A stretch of DNA of 64,000 nt from Natronogracilivirga saccharolytica (GTDB lineage: Bacteria > Bacteroidota > Rhodothermia > Balneolales > Natronogracilivirgulaceae): positions 124,001 to 188,000 of the forward strand of contig NZ_JAFIDN010000007.1 in the NCBI RefSeq assembly GCF_017921895.1. Direction: 5' to 3'. Shown piece by piece: positions 17,057 to 26,497 of the stretch. Position 1 is the stretch's first letter. Each line of letters starts with the position of its first letter. The notes beneath the pieces are model-generated. The model saw only the letters and a program-made list of their open reading frames with translations, made no database searches and was not told the origin of the DNA. Both the position numbers and the translations under genes were made by a program.

Positions 17057-17725
17057 GCAGATCACAAAGCTGCTTTTATAATTTTTTTTTCAGATGTGTC
17101 CAGATATTGTATTTAAAAAATGTAAAACTTTAATAAAATAAATGTACTGGAAATTACCAGTAAATAAAAATAGGTTAACAAGGACAATAATTGAAATCAA
17201 ACCAGTCTGTTTTATTTCAGTTTATCAAATGTAATTTCATATTGTAATTGTATTGAAAAGAAGTATTTAAGCCCAATAAAATACAGTACTGCATTGATAT
17301 ACGAAGATCTTAAAATACATGTTTGTTTATGCGTTAACATCGGACGATTATTACAGTATTTTAAGAATTTAAAGACGCTAAATTATTGAAATTATTTATT
17401 CTGAAGCGAATATGTAAAAGTCGCACCGGTTGCCGTAAAGTATTCATTTTTCAGGGATATCCGGGAGTCTTGCGTTAATTGATATAATCATTAACTTTGC
17501 TTTTTTAGCCGAAGCACTACGGCTGAAAAATCTTGTTGTTGTCCTTTCATTGTACTGGGTCAGACATTACTTCATAGATGGCTCTGTACATTAGAATCGG
17601 TTTAAGGTGTTCTTAAAGCAGACATCAACAATAGAAAGATGGTTTTCCATACAGAAAGATTGAATATGCCGGACCTTTCCGGCTCCAGGTGGGAACAAAA
17701 TCAATAATAAAGACTGAGGTTATAT
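17057..17725. promoter_or_regulatory. Long AT-rich non-coding region upstream of susC
   Basis: About 670 bases without a gene or a detectable gene remnant. It is strongly AT-rich. Near its right side it contains the -33/-7 promoter (17470-17499). After that comes a small hairpin (AGCCGaagcactaCGGCT at 17507-17524) and about 200 bases of presumed 5' leader, which is long enough for regulatory structure. Confidence 0.45.
17469..17499 (+). promoter_or_regulatory. Bacteroidetes-type -33/-7 promoter for the susC/susD operon
   Basis: CTTG at 17469-17472, a 19-base spacer, then TAACTTTG at 17492-17499. The -7 box is identical to that upstream of the U32 gene. Transcription would start near 17506, giving a leader of about 220 bases before the susC ATG. 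Confidence 0.6.
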
Positions 17726-20700
17726 ATGTTCAGAAATGTACTGTTGTCATTGGTGATCTGCCTCTTTGCAGCACCGGTTGCTTTGTCGCAAACCGGCAGC
17801 CTGACAGGAGAGGTCACAGATGCCCAAACAGGAGAAACACTGGCTGGTGTTAATGTATTTATTGAAGAACTGGAGGTAGGTGACGTGAGTAATGTCGATG
17901 GACAGTATGTCATCGAGAATATCCCGACCGGTGAGCATCTGGTCAGCGTTACTTACGTCGGTTACGCAACAATTGAAGAGTCAGTAACCATATCAGAGGG
18001 AGAAAACATCCTGAACTTTGAAATGGATGTGGATATGGTCGGACTTGACGAAATGGTCGTTGTCGGTTATGGCGAACGTGTTCGCCGCGATGTCACCGGT
18101 TCCGTATCATCCGTAAGCGCCGAACAAATTGAAAATACACCGGTTACCACTCCGGAACAGCTCCTCCAGGGACGAACCGCAGGTGTTCAGGTGTCTTCCG
18201 CATCCGGTGTTGCAGGCGGAGTTGTTAACGTCCGTGTCCGCGGTTCATCATCAATCCAGGCCGGCAATCAGCCGCTGTATGTCATTGATGGTATACCCGT
18301 GACTACCGGTGAAACTGGTGGGGAGCTTGGTCAACGCACAAATGCTCTTGCTGATCTCAATCCGGGCGATATCGAGTCCATTGAGGTGCTCAAGGATGCC
18401 TCCGCTACCGCTATTTATGGTTCCAGAGGCGCAAATGGTGTTGTCCTGATCACTACCAAGCAGGGTGAGGCCATGGACCGTACAGACATTTCGGTAAACT
18501 ATTTCCGTGGTGTGACCGATGCCACGTTTGACTGGGATGTACTTGATGGTCCCCAGTGGTCCGAAGTATATCGGGAGGCATTTGACAATTATTCCTTGCT
18601 TACCCAGGGAGAAGTAATTCCCGGATTTGAGACATTTATGGACTATCCGGAAGTCCCGGACGCTGATGAAGCTCCGACATATGATTTTGTTGATGAGTCA
18701 TTCCGTACCGGAACGCTGCAGGAACTCAGCGTATCGGCAAGAGGCGGAGATGTATCGACGCGGTACTATGTAAGCGGTACGTACCATCAAACCGAAGGAT
18801 ATATCATTGAGAATGAATTTCAGCGCCTCAGCGCCAGGCTGAACCTGGAGCATGATGCAACAGAACGCATCCGTGTAGGTGCTAATGTGGGACTGACCCG
18901 GACGATGAATGACCGTGCACCGACCGATAACCTGGTTGCCGGTACACTCACTTCCGCCGCTCTCATTCCACCGGTTGTCCCGATATATCAGGATGAGGAA
19001 GCTGAAATTTACAATTTTGCCAATCCCTGGAATATTGCGGACAACCCGGTTGCCGTAGCAGAAAACAATCAGTACTCCACTAATCACTGGCGTGTACTGG
19101 GTAATCTTTTCGGTGAGGTCCGTCCGACACAGCATCTTACTCTCAGACTGTCAGGTGGACTTGACCTGCTCAACTCCGATGATTACCGCCGCTATTCTGA
19201 GCTTACCGGTGACGGTGCTCCAACCGGACTTGGTTCACAAAACGTGCGTGAAACTGAGAACTGGACAGTCACCGCGACAGCCAATTATTCCCGCACATTT
19301 GAGGATGTACACAGGCTGACTGCAGTTGCCGGGACGGAATTGCAGCGCCATCAGCGTCTTCAGGTAACTGCAGCAGGTACGGCATTCGTCAGTGACCTTT
19401 TCCCGAATGTCGCTTCGGCTGCAGATGTACTTGACTACACTTCCTTTGTTGATGACAACTTCGGAATGGAATCTTATTTCACCCGTGCAACTTATACTTA
19501 TGATGACCGATACACAATCGAAGGAAGTGCACGTATCGACGGATCTTCCCGCTTTGGGGAAGATAATCGCTACGGATTCTTCCCGGCCGGTGCCGTTGCA
19601 TGGAGGATCAGTGAAGAGGATTTCTTTGATATCGACACCTTTACCGATCTCAGATTCCGCGTAAGTTACGGTATCACGGGTAATGATCAGATTGGTGATT
19701 TTCAGTCCAGAGGACTCTTCGGCGGTGCTGATTATGCCAATCTCCCGGGACTCTATCCTTCTCAGCTGGCCAATCCGGACCTGACCTGGGAGAGTACTTA
19801 TCAGTTTGATATCGGAATGGACGCTGCACTGTTTGAAGACAGGGTCTCACTCTCGGCTGATTACTATCACAGCCGCACCGATGACATGCTGCTTCCCGTT
19901 CAGACTCCGTACTCCAGCGGATTTCAGAATGTTGTACAAAACGTGGGCAGTATGGTCAACCAGGGTGTCGAACTCACACTCGAGACTCTGAATCTCGCCG
20001 GTGAATTCCAGTGGACCACCCGTTTCAATGTTTCCTATAATGAAAATGAAGTCACAGAGCTCGTAGACGGAGAGGATATTTCCGCCGGACTTCAGCGGGT
20101 AAGAGAAGGCGAACCGCTTGGAAGCTTTTATCTGATTCGCTGGCATGGAGTAGATCCGGAGACAGGAGAAGCACAATGGCTTGATAAAGAGGGTGAAATT
20201 ACCAATGATCCCGGTGACGGAGATCGAGTAATTGCCGGACAGGTCGACCCGTCATGGTTTGGCGGTATTGAAAATTCATTCAATTACCGTGGATTCGGTC
20301 TGGATGTGTTTTTCCAGTATGCTACCGGACATGACGTGTACAATGATACGTACCGGTTTATGATGACACCTGCTACCTTCAATCTGCATACAGATTACAT
20401 GGACCGCTGGCAGGAACCGGGAGACGAGACCGATGTTCCAAGAAACGTATTCGGTGACCTTGCTGATGATGCAACGAGAGCATCCACACGTTTTCTTGAA
20501 GACGGAAGTTACATCCGGCTGCGTGAACTCACCCTCTCCTACAACCTTCCTCACAACTTTACTGAGCAACTGGGAATCGCCAATGCCCGGTTGTTTGTTC
20601 AGGGAACCAATCTTTGGACATCTCATAACCTGAGTGTCGGGGATCCGGAAGGTTCAGCAGACGGTGCATCAGGTAACCTCGACCGTGGCGAACTCTTCTT

Positions 20701-20752
20701 TACACCGCCGCAACAGCGTACCATCACCGGTGGAGTCAACCTGAACTTTTGA
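17726..20752 (+). CDS. susC: SusC/RagA-type TonB-linked outer-membrane transporter
   Basis: A 1008-residue TonB-dependent transporter. In order it has: a signal peptide (1-21, ALSQ); a carboxypeptidase-like regulatory domain (about 24-105, GEVTDAQTGETLAGVNV); a TonB-box/linker region (DEMVVVGYG); a plug domain with the SusC signatures QPLYVIDGIPV and KDASATAIYGSRGANGV; and a C-terminal 22-strand barrel ending NLNF. It works with the SusD-like lipoprotein encoded 100 bases downstream to bind and import oligomers (glycans or peptides). No glycosidase, protease or sensor gene is in the operon, so the substrate cannot be told. Expression is probably driven from 17469-17499. Confidence 0.95.
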   Translation: MFRNVLLSLVICLFAAPVALSQTGSLTGEVTDAQTGETLAGVNVFIEELEVGDVSNVDGQYVIENIPTGEHLVSVTYVGYATIEESVTISEGENILNFEMDVDMVGLDEMVVVGYGERVRRDVTGSVSSVSAEQIENTPVTTPEQLLQGRTAGVQVSSASGVAGGVVNVRVRGSSSIQAGNQPLYVIDGIPVTTGETGGELGQRTNALADLNPGDIESIEVLKDASATAIYGSRGANGVVLITTKQGEAMDRTDISVNYFRGVTDATFDWDVLDGPQWSEVYREAFDNYSLLTQGEVIPGFETFMDYPEVPDADEAPTYDFVDESFRTGTLQELSVSARGGDVSTRYYVSGTYHQTEGYIIENEFQRLSARLNLEHDATERIRVGANVGLTRTMNDRAPTDNLVAGTLTSAALIPPVVPIYQDEEAEIYNFANPWNIADNPVAVAENNQYSTNHWRVLGNLFGEVRPTQHLTLRLSGGLDLLNSDDYRRYSELTGDGAPTGLGSQNVRETENWTVTATANYSRTFEDVHRLTAVAGTELQRHQRLQVTAAGTAFVSDLFPNVASAADVLDYTSFVDDNFGMESYFTRATYTYDDRYTIEGSARIDGSSRFGEDNRYGFFPAGAVAWRISEEDFFDIDTFTDLRFRVSYGITGNDQIGDFQSRGLFGGADYANLPGLYPSQLANPDLTWESTYQFDIGMDAALFEDRVSLSADYYHSRTDDMLLPVQTPYSSGFQNVVQNVGSMVNQGVELTLETLNLAGEFQWTTRFNVSYNENEVTELVDGEDISAGLQRVREGEPLGSFYLIRWHGVDPETGEAQWLDKEGEITNDPGDGDRVIAGQVDPSWFGGIENSFNYRGFGLDVFFQYATGHDVYNDTYRFMMTPATFNLHTDYMDRWQEPGDETDVPRNVFGDLADDATRASTRFLEDGSYIRLRELTLSYNLPHNFTEQLGIANARLFVQGTNLWTSHNLSVGDPEGSADGASGNLDRGELFFTPPQQRTITGGVNLNF

Positions 20753-20852
20753 TTGATGTTGATATGGTCTGGTGCCGGCAGGTAACCGGCATCAGATCTC
20801 CTTCAAAATCAGTAATCAATCCGTATCCAATTTTTTAAAAGAGCTTTTCATT

Positions 20853-22271
20853 ATGAAATATCCAAAGTCAATTTTACCCGTATCTCTCATTGCAGGACTG
20901 TTTTTCCTGGCTTCCTGCGATGTACTTAATATCGAGCCTGAGCAGTCCCTCTCAGATGAAGAGATTTTCACCGATGCATCCGCTGCTGAAGCGGCTGTTG
21001 TCGGAATGTATGACGGACTGCAGGAAGGTGGTGCATATGGCGGTATCGGCATTATGGCCGCTGATTTTCCGACCGATGTATCCCGTTTTACAGGATCGTT
21101 TACTACGTTCCTGAATATCAGAGACTACGATCCTATAAGCAGTACAAATATATCTATTCTGGACATATGGGCTGATACCTACAATCCGGTCAACCGAGCC
21201 AACAATATCATTGAAGGTGCCGAAGAGGTTCCGGATGTATCCGGCGAAGTTATTGCCGGATGGCAGGCAGAGGCCATGTTTGTCAGAGCGCTGAGCCATT
21301 TCCATCTGGTACGCTATTTTGCCAGACCCTACATTGACGGCCGGGACAACCCCGGTATTCCGCTGGTTCTGGAACCAACCGATGAGCCGGGCGAACATCT
21401 CAATCTCCCGAGAGCTTCTGTAGGTGATGTATACGACCAGATCATTGAAGATCTTGAGTTTGCCGAGGCCAATCTTCCGGCGGAACAAGCCTTTGACGGT
21501 CAGGCAACTGTAGGTGCCGCACAGGCACTTCTGGCACGCGTCTACCTCCATCAGGAAGAATGGCAGCTGGCATATGATCATGCCAACGCCGTGATCGAAA
21601 CATCCCCGTATCAGTTGTCTGCCGATGTTGTAACACCCTGGGCTGACGTCAACTATAACGGTCCTGAGTTTATCTTTGCCGTTCAGAACCGTGCAGACGA
21701 TCAGATCGGTGTGAACGATGCCATTGCTTCTTTCCATATCCCTGATTCAGAGGGTGGCCGCGGTGACATCCGTGCATTCTCCAAACTCGTGGAGTCGTTT
21801 GAAGAAGATGATGAACGGCTGAGCGGCCTCCATTATGAGACAGACGATGAGTCGGAAGAAGGTGATATCTTCACCGGCAAGTGGGTAGGAGGCAGCCAGG
21901 AAGACAATATTCCCGTGCTTCGCATGGCGGATGTCTACCTGATGCGCGCAGAAGCGGCAGCCGAACTGAGCGAATACGAGCAGGCGCTGACCGATCTTAA
22001 TACGATCCGTAACCGTGCCGGAGCTTCTGAGTATGATGAAGATGATTTCGCCAATGGTGATGAACTGGTGGATCTGATTCTGCATGAGCGGTATCTTGAG
22101 CTCAGCTTCGAAGGGCATCGCAAGCATGATTTCCTACGCCGCGGACTGGATATCCAGGATGAAAACCAGGGTCGGGTCATTCCTCACGACGCAGACATGG
22201 TGATCTTCCCGATCCCAGCCCGTGAGATTGATGTCAATCCCGAACTTGAGCAGAATCCGGGATACAACTGA
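20853..22271 (+). CDS. susD: SusD/RagB-type nutrient-binding outer-membrane lipoprotein
   Basis: A SusD-fold surface lipoprotein that caps the SusC channel. I start it at the ATG at 20853, which gives a clean lipoprotein signal peptide with lipobox LASC (Cys17 or so); the frame continues upstream to 20772 but that part is not signal-like. Typical features are the N-terminal LNIEPEQSLSDEEIFTD, the TPR-like AEAMFVRALSHFHLVRYFARPY, the RMADVYLMRAEAAAELSEYEQAL segment and the C-terminal FPIPAREIDVNPELEQNPGY. It pairs with the upstream susC. A terminator-like hairpin lies at 22381-22413. Confidence 0.95.
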   Translation: MKYPKSILPVSLIAGLFFLASCDVLNIEPEQSLSDEEIFTDASAAEAAVVGMYDGLQEGGAYGGIGIMAADFPTDVSRFTGSFTTFLNIRDYDPISSTNISILDIWADTYNPVNRANNIIEGAEEVPDVSGEVIAGWQAEAMFVRALSHFHLVRYFARPYIDGRDNPGIPLVLEPTDEPGEHLNLPRASVGDVYDQIIEDLEFAEANLPAEQAFDGQATVGAAQALLARVYLHQEEWQLAYDHANAVIETSPYQLSADVVTPWADVNYNGPEFIFAVQNRADDQIGVNDAIASFHIPDSEGGRGDIRAFSKLVESFEEDDERLSGLHYETDDESEEGDIFTGKWVGGSQEDNIPVLRMADVYLMRAEAAAELSEYEQALTDLNTIRNRAGASEYDEDDFANGDELVDLILHERYLELSFEGHRKHDFLRRGLDIQDENQGRVIPHDADMVIFPIPAREIDVNPELEQNPGYN

Positions 22272-22380
22272 TCCGGTAATAAGCCGTGATCTTGTACGGG
22301 TTTATGCCAAACCTGTGAGTGACATATGGGTCATTTAAAATGTGACTCAATGGAGAAACACAGGTGACGAGCCTCATTTA

Positions 22381-22413
22381 CAAAGCCATTCTGCCAGAGG
22401 CAGGATGGCTTTG
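22381..22413. terminator. Bidirectional hairpin between susD and the ABC-F gene
   Basis: A 15-base stem (CAAAGCCATTCTGCC at 22381-22395, GGCAGGATGGCTTTG at 22399-22413, one G-T pair) with a 3-base loop sits between the convergent susD and ABC-F genes. The T run is weak, so it probably stops or shields transcripts from both sides. Confidence 0.7.
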
Positions 22414-22498
22414 TTATGTTACAGCTCTCTCGTTTAAATATTTTCGCATTTAATTACGCATACGCTCAAATTCTCGCGCGCTCAAAAACCTCTCGCGT

Positions 22499-24472
22499 TC
22501 AGATACCTTCACGTTCGGCCAGTTCAAGCCAGCGCTCGCTTTTCTGATCAATAAGTGCTCCCAGCTCGCCATGCCGCTCGGACTTATGCTGCAAATCCTC
22601 ATATTCCAGTGTGCCGGAGGCTAACGCTGTCTCTATTTCTGACTTCTCTTCTTCAAGCTTTGCAATTTCTTTTTCGAGAGCCCCCAGTTCCTTGCGCTCC
22701 TTGTAGCTCAGCTTTTTTTTGACATCAGCACCAAACCCGTCGGATCCGTTGCCGGATACGTTGTGCCCGTCGTTTTTCTTACCGTTTGCTGCACGCTGTT
22801 TTGACTTTGAACCGGAGCGGCTCTGTCCGGCGCCATCGGATGATTTGTGGTCGGTAGCGGGATCGCCTTTCTCTTTCTGTGCCAGTTCCTGCCGGTACTC
22901 ACGATACGTACCATTAAAATCCCGGATGTGACCATTACCCTCGAAAATAAAATAATGATCAACCAGCTTTTCCATGAAAAAGCGGTCGTGTGACACGACG
23001 ATCAGACACCCTCCGAAATCCTGAAGAAAATCTTCAAGCCGGGTGAGTGTCTCCAGATCAAGGTCATTGGTGGGCTCATCCAGAATGAGGAAATTGGGGT
23101 TCTTGATCAGAACCATCATCAGGCCCAGTCTTCGGCGTTCACCGCCGCTCAGTTTGCCTACCGGCGTATACTGCATTTTGGACGGAAACATGAAATGTTC
23201 CAGAAACTGGGATGCAGAGATCTGCCTGCCGTCCGACAAGGTGATTACTTCGGCAATCTCCTTTATCACTTCAATAACTCTCAGATTCTCATCTGCCTCC
23301 AGGCCCTGCTGTCGATAATGGCCGTAAATAATAGTGGACCCTTTGTCGATGAAGCCTGCGTCAGCTTCCTCCTCTCCGGTAAGGATATTCAGAAAGGTGG
23401 TTTTGCCGGATCCGTTATTGCCGATAATACCGATACGCTCGCCCCGGTTGAAGGAGTAGGAGAAGCTGTCAAGTATCACCGTGCTGCCGAACGATTTGCT
23501 CACATTTTTAAGTTCGAGGATCTTTTTCCCCATGCGCTGCATCGAGATGTCCAGCCGCAGTCCTGGTCCGCCGGTCTGCTGTTTCACCTTTTCTTCGGTT
23601 TCGTAAAAAGCGGAAATACGTGACTTGGACTTGGTTCCGCGGGCCTTGGGTGCCCGGCGCATCCACTCAAGCTCTTTTTTGAGCAGCTGTCCGGCCTTGT
23701 TGACGGATTGCTCCTCGGCTTGCTGCCGTTCGGCCTTTTTTTGCAGATAATATGAGTAGTTTCCCTTGTGGTGGTAGAGCTTTCCCTGATCGATTTCGAT
23801 AATGTGATTGCATACCCGATCCAGGAAATAGCGGTCATGGGTCACCATCAGCAGGGTAGTCGTGCTTTTTTCGAGATAGCTTTCCAGCCACTCGATCATC
23901 TCAATGTCAAGATGGTTGGTCGGCTCGTCAAGAAGCAGAATGTCAGGATTATCGAGCAGGACAAACGCAAGCGCGACACGCTTTCGCTCTCCGCCGGAGA
24001 GAGAAGCAATACTCTGATCCAGTTCATGAATGTTAAGCCTGCCCAGAATCTGCTTCATACGCTGTTCGTAATCCCAGGCATCAGCGGCGTTCATGGCGGC
24101 AAGAGCCTCATCGTACTCCTTTCTGGAATTTTCGGTTACCTTCTCCTCCTGGGCTTTAACCGCCTTTTCGTAGCGCCGGATGGTGGAAACAACATCTGAG
24201 CGGTCCCGGGAGATGCATTTCCTGATGGTCAGTTGGTCATCAAGGCGCGGCTCCTGTTCGAGAAAGCCGACGCGAACGCCGTTCCGAATCATCACCTTGC
24301 CTTCATCCGGGGTCTCGCTGCCGGCCAGCACTCTCAGAAGTGTCGATTTGCCAGTACCGTTGGGCGCCACGAGTGCGGTCTTGTCCCCCTTTGAAAGACC
24401 GAATGTGAGTCCTTCAAACAGTGGTTTGATGCCAAATGATTTGGAAAGCTGTTCTGCTGAGAGATACGTCAT
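22499..24472 (-). CDS. ABC-F family ATPase (Uup-like)
   Basis: A soluble protein with two ABC cassettes in one chain and no membrane segments. Walker A sites are APNGTGKST (about residue 37) and GNNGSGKTT (about 348); the signatures are SLSGGERKR and KLSGGERRR; each has a Walker B LLLDEPTNHLD / LILDEPTNDLD. A linker and a C-terminal coiled coil (about 585-657, Lys/Glu-rich) follow, as in Uup, which binds branched DNA or ribosomes. ABC-F proteins act on the ribosome in translation rather than in transport. The 657-residue length fits Uup. It is monocistronic and convergent with susD. Confidence 0.9.
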   Translation of the reverse strand: MTYLSAEQLSKSFGIKPLFEGLTFGLSKGDKTALVAPNGTGKSTLLRVLAGSETPDEGKVMIRNGVRVGFLEQEPRLDDQLTIRKCISRDRSDVVSTIRRYEKAVKAQEEKVTENSRKEYDEALAAMNAADAWDYEQRMKQILGRLNIHELDQSIASLSGGERKRVALAFVLLDNPDILLLDEPTNHLDIEMIEWLESYLEKSTTTLLMVTHDRYFLDRVCNHIIEIDQGKLYHHKGNYSYYLQKKAERQQAEEQSVNKAGQLLKKELEWMRRAPKARGTKSKSRISAFYETEEKVKQQTGGPGLRLDISMQRMGKKILELKNVSKSFGSTVILDSFSYSFNRGERIGIIGNNGSGKTTFLNILTGEEEADAGFIDKGSTIIYGHYRQQGLEADENLRVIEVIKEIAEVITLSDGRQISASQFLEHFMFPSKMQYTPVGKLSGGERRRLGLMMVLIKNPNFLILDEPTNDLDLETLTRLEDFLQDFGGCLIVVSHDRFFMEKLVDHYFIFEGNGHIRDFNGTYREYRQELAQKEKGDPATDHKSSDGAGQSRSGSKSKQRAANGKKNDGHNVSGNGSDGFGADVKKKLSYKERKELGALEKEIAKLEEEKSEIETALASGTLEYEDLQHKSERHGELGALIDQKSERWLELAEREGI

Positions 24473-24589
24473 GTTTTGGAATTGAGGTAATTACCACCAC
24501 CGGCGGCAGCTGGATTATACCGTGATTATTGCTAAATTGGAAACATGTGCTAAACGCTTTTTGATCCCGAACATTATACCACCGGACCG

Positions 24590-26377
24590 ATGGAGCTGTT
24601 GAGAGATAAAGGGGCAGTATTGCATGACAAAGGATGCCGGTTTTCGGTCTGGGCACCCCATGCTGATGACGTTTTCGTAACGGGTTCGTTCAACAACTGG
24701 GACAAGCAGGCGAATCCCATGATACCCGGCAAAAATGGGGTATGGAAGGCCGACATCGAGGGCGTCAAGGACGGCGACGAGTACCGCTACCGGATTATCA
24801 ACGGGGACAAGGAGCTTTATCGCATCGATCCCTATGCCCGGAAAGTGACAGATTCCAGAGGCAATGGTGTCATCAGGCCACTGCAGCTTTGCAGCGATAT
24901 GAAGCCTTTCGAGCCGCCGCCGATGAATGAACTGATTATCTACGAAATTCATATTGGCACTTTTGGCAAAACAGAGGATCAGTCCGGTCCCGGCACCCTC
25001 GAGGGCGCAGCAAGGCACTTGCCATATCTTCGCGATCTGGGCATCAATGCGGTTGAAATCATGCCTCTGGCAGAGTTTGCCGGCAGTTATTCATGGGGTT
25101 ACAATCCGGCTCACATTTTTGCAGTGGAAAGTGAATACGGACGATTGTACCAGTTCCGGAAGTTTGTGGAAGAAGCGCACCGGCTGGGAATCGCCGTAAT
25201 CCTCGACGTCGTCTACAATCACTTCGGACCGGACGACCTGGACCTGTGGCAGTTCGACGGTTGGAGTGAAAACAATATGGGCGGCATTTATTTCTATAAT
25301 GACTGGAGGGCCGAAACGCCCTGGGGGCATACCCGCCCCGACTACGGCAGGGAGCAAGTCCGCAGGTTCATCCGCGATAATGCGCTCATGTGGCTATGCG
25401 AGTATAATATCGACGGACTGCGATGGGATATGACATCCTACATCCGGAATGTTCACGGGCATGACGGCGATCCCGGAGGTGATCTTCCGGACGGATGGAG
25501 CCTGATGCAGCAGGTTACCGGGGAAATAAAGGATTTCCGGCCGACAGCCATAAACATTGCCGAGGATCTGCAGAACAACGCCGCCCTGACCAAAATGCCG
25601 GAAGACGGTGGTGCCGGATTTGATACGCAGTGGAATGCCCGTTTCGTGCACAACGTCCGTAAAAATCTTCTGGCCCGCCATGATCACTACCGCAACATGG
25701 ACGAAATCAGGGATGCCATACTTCACCGGTACTATCTGAATGCATTCGAGCGTGTGATCTACACGGAATCCCACGATGAGGTGGCAAACGGAAAAGCCAG
25801 GGTACCCGAAGAGGTGGATCCCGGCAGTGCCTCGTCATGGGCGGCAAAAAAGAAATCCCTGCTTGGCGCCGCGCTCGTTTTTACAACACCCGGCATTCCC
25901 ATGATCTTCCAGGGCCAGGAATTTCTGGAGGATGACTGGTTTCATGATCAGGATCCGGTCGACTGGTCCAAACTGGAAACCTTTCACGGCATCTATCTTT
26001 TTTACAGGGATATTATCGCGCTGCGGCGCAACAAACATGGAAATACACTGGGTCTTACCGGCCAGGAAGTGGATGTGTTTCATATGAGCCACGAGCTGAA
26101 AATGATCGCATGGCACCGCTGGAGCCAAGGCGGACCCGGCGACAGCACGGTTGTAATCGCCAATTTTTCAGGAAATGAGCGGCATGATTATGAAATTGTC
26201 ATGCCGTCACCGGGGAAATGGATCGTACGCCTGAACAGTGACAGCAACCACTATGATCCGGATTTTGGAAATAACGGTTGTTCCGAGGTGCATGCAGAAC
26301 CGAAAGATCAGGATTCCCCGCCCGTTGGAAAGATTCGCATTGCCCCGTACAGTGTGCTGATTTTGTCCCGCGATTAA
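24590..26377 (+). CDS. GH13 alpha-glucan enzyme (branching-enzyme / trehalohydrolase type)
   Basis: The product has an N-terminal CBM48 domain (about residues 10-95, CRFSVWAPHADDVFVTGSFN) and a GH13 barrel. The catalytic residues fit: Asp280 in DGLRWDM (nucleophile), Glu325 in NIAEDL (acid/base) and Asp396 in ESHDEVANG (stabiliser), plus DVVYNHFG (region I). The C-terminal beta domain ends at about 595. Length and CBM48 suggest a glycogen branching enzyme or a malto-oligosyltrehalose trehalohydrolase; the sequence alone does not separate them. No other glycogen or trehalose gene is nearby. It precedes the ATP-grasp cluster by 120 bases in the same direction but need not be part of it. Confidence 0.85.
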   Translation: MELLRDKGAVLHDKGCRFSVWAPHADDVFVTGSFNNWDKQANPMIPGKNGVWKADIEGVKDGDEYRYRIINGDKELYRIDPYARKVTDSRGNGVIRPLQLCSDMKPFEPPPMNELIIYEIHIGTFGKTEDQSGPGTLEGAARHLPYLRDLGINAVEIMPLAEFAGSYSWGYNPAHIFAVESEYGRLYQFRKFVEEAHRLGIAVILDVVYNHFGPDDLDLWQFDGWSENNMGGIYFYNDWRAETPWGHTRPDYGREQVRRFIRDNALMWLCEYNIDGLRWDMTSYIRNVHGHDGDPGGDLPDGWSLMQQVTGEIKDFRPTAINIAEDLQNNAALTKMPEDGGAGFDTQWNARFVHNVRKNLLARHDHYRNMDEIRDAILHRYYLNAFERVIYTESHDEVANGKARVPEEVDPGSASSWAAKKKSLLGAALVFTTPGIPMIFQGQEFLEDDWFHDQDPVDWSKLETFHGIYLFYRDIIALRRNKHGNTLGLTGQEVDVFHMSHELKMIAWHRWSQGGPGDSTVVIANFSGNERHDYEIVMPSPGKWIVRLNSDSNHYDPDFGNNGCSEVHAEPKDQDSPPVGKIRIAPYSVLILSRD

Positions 26378-26497
26378 CCACCCTCATTTTTTTCATAGCA
26401 CAGATTATTTATTTCTTTGTTATCCGGAATAGAGCTAACTTTATTGCAGATGTAGTTGGCCTACCCTCATCAACTTACGCTATTCCCGGACGACACC

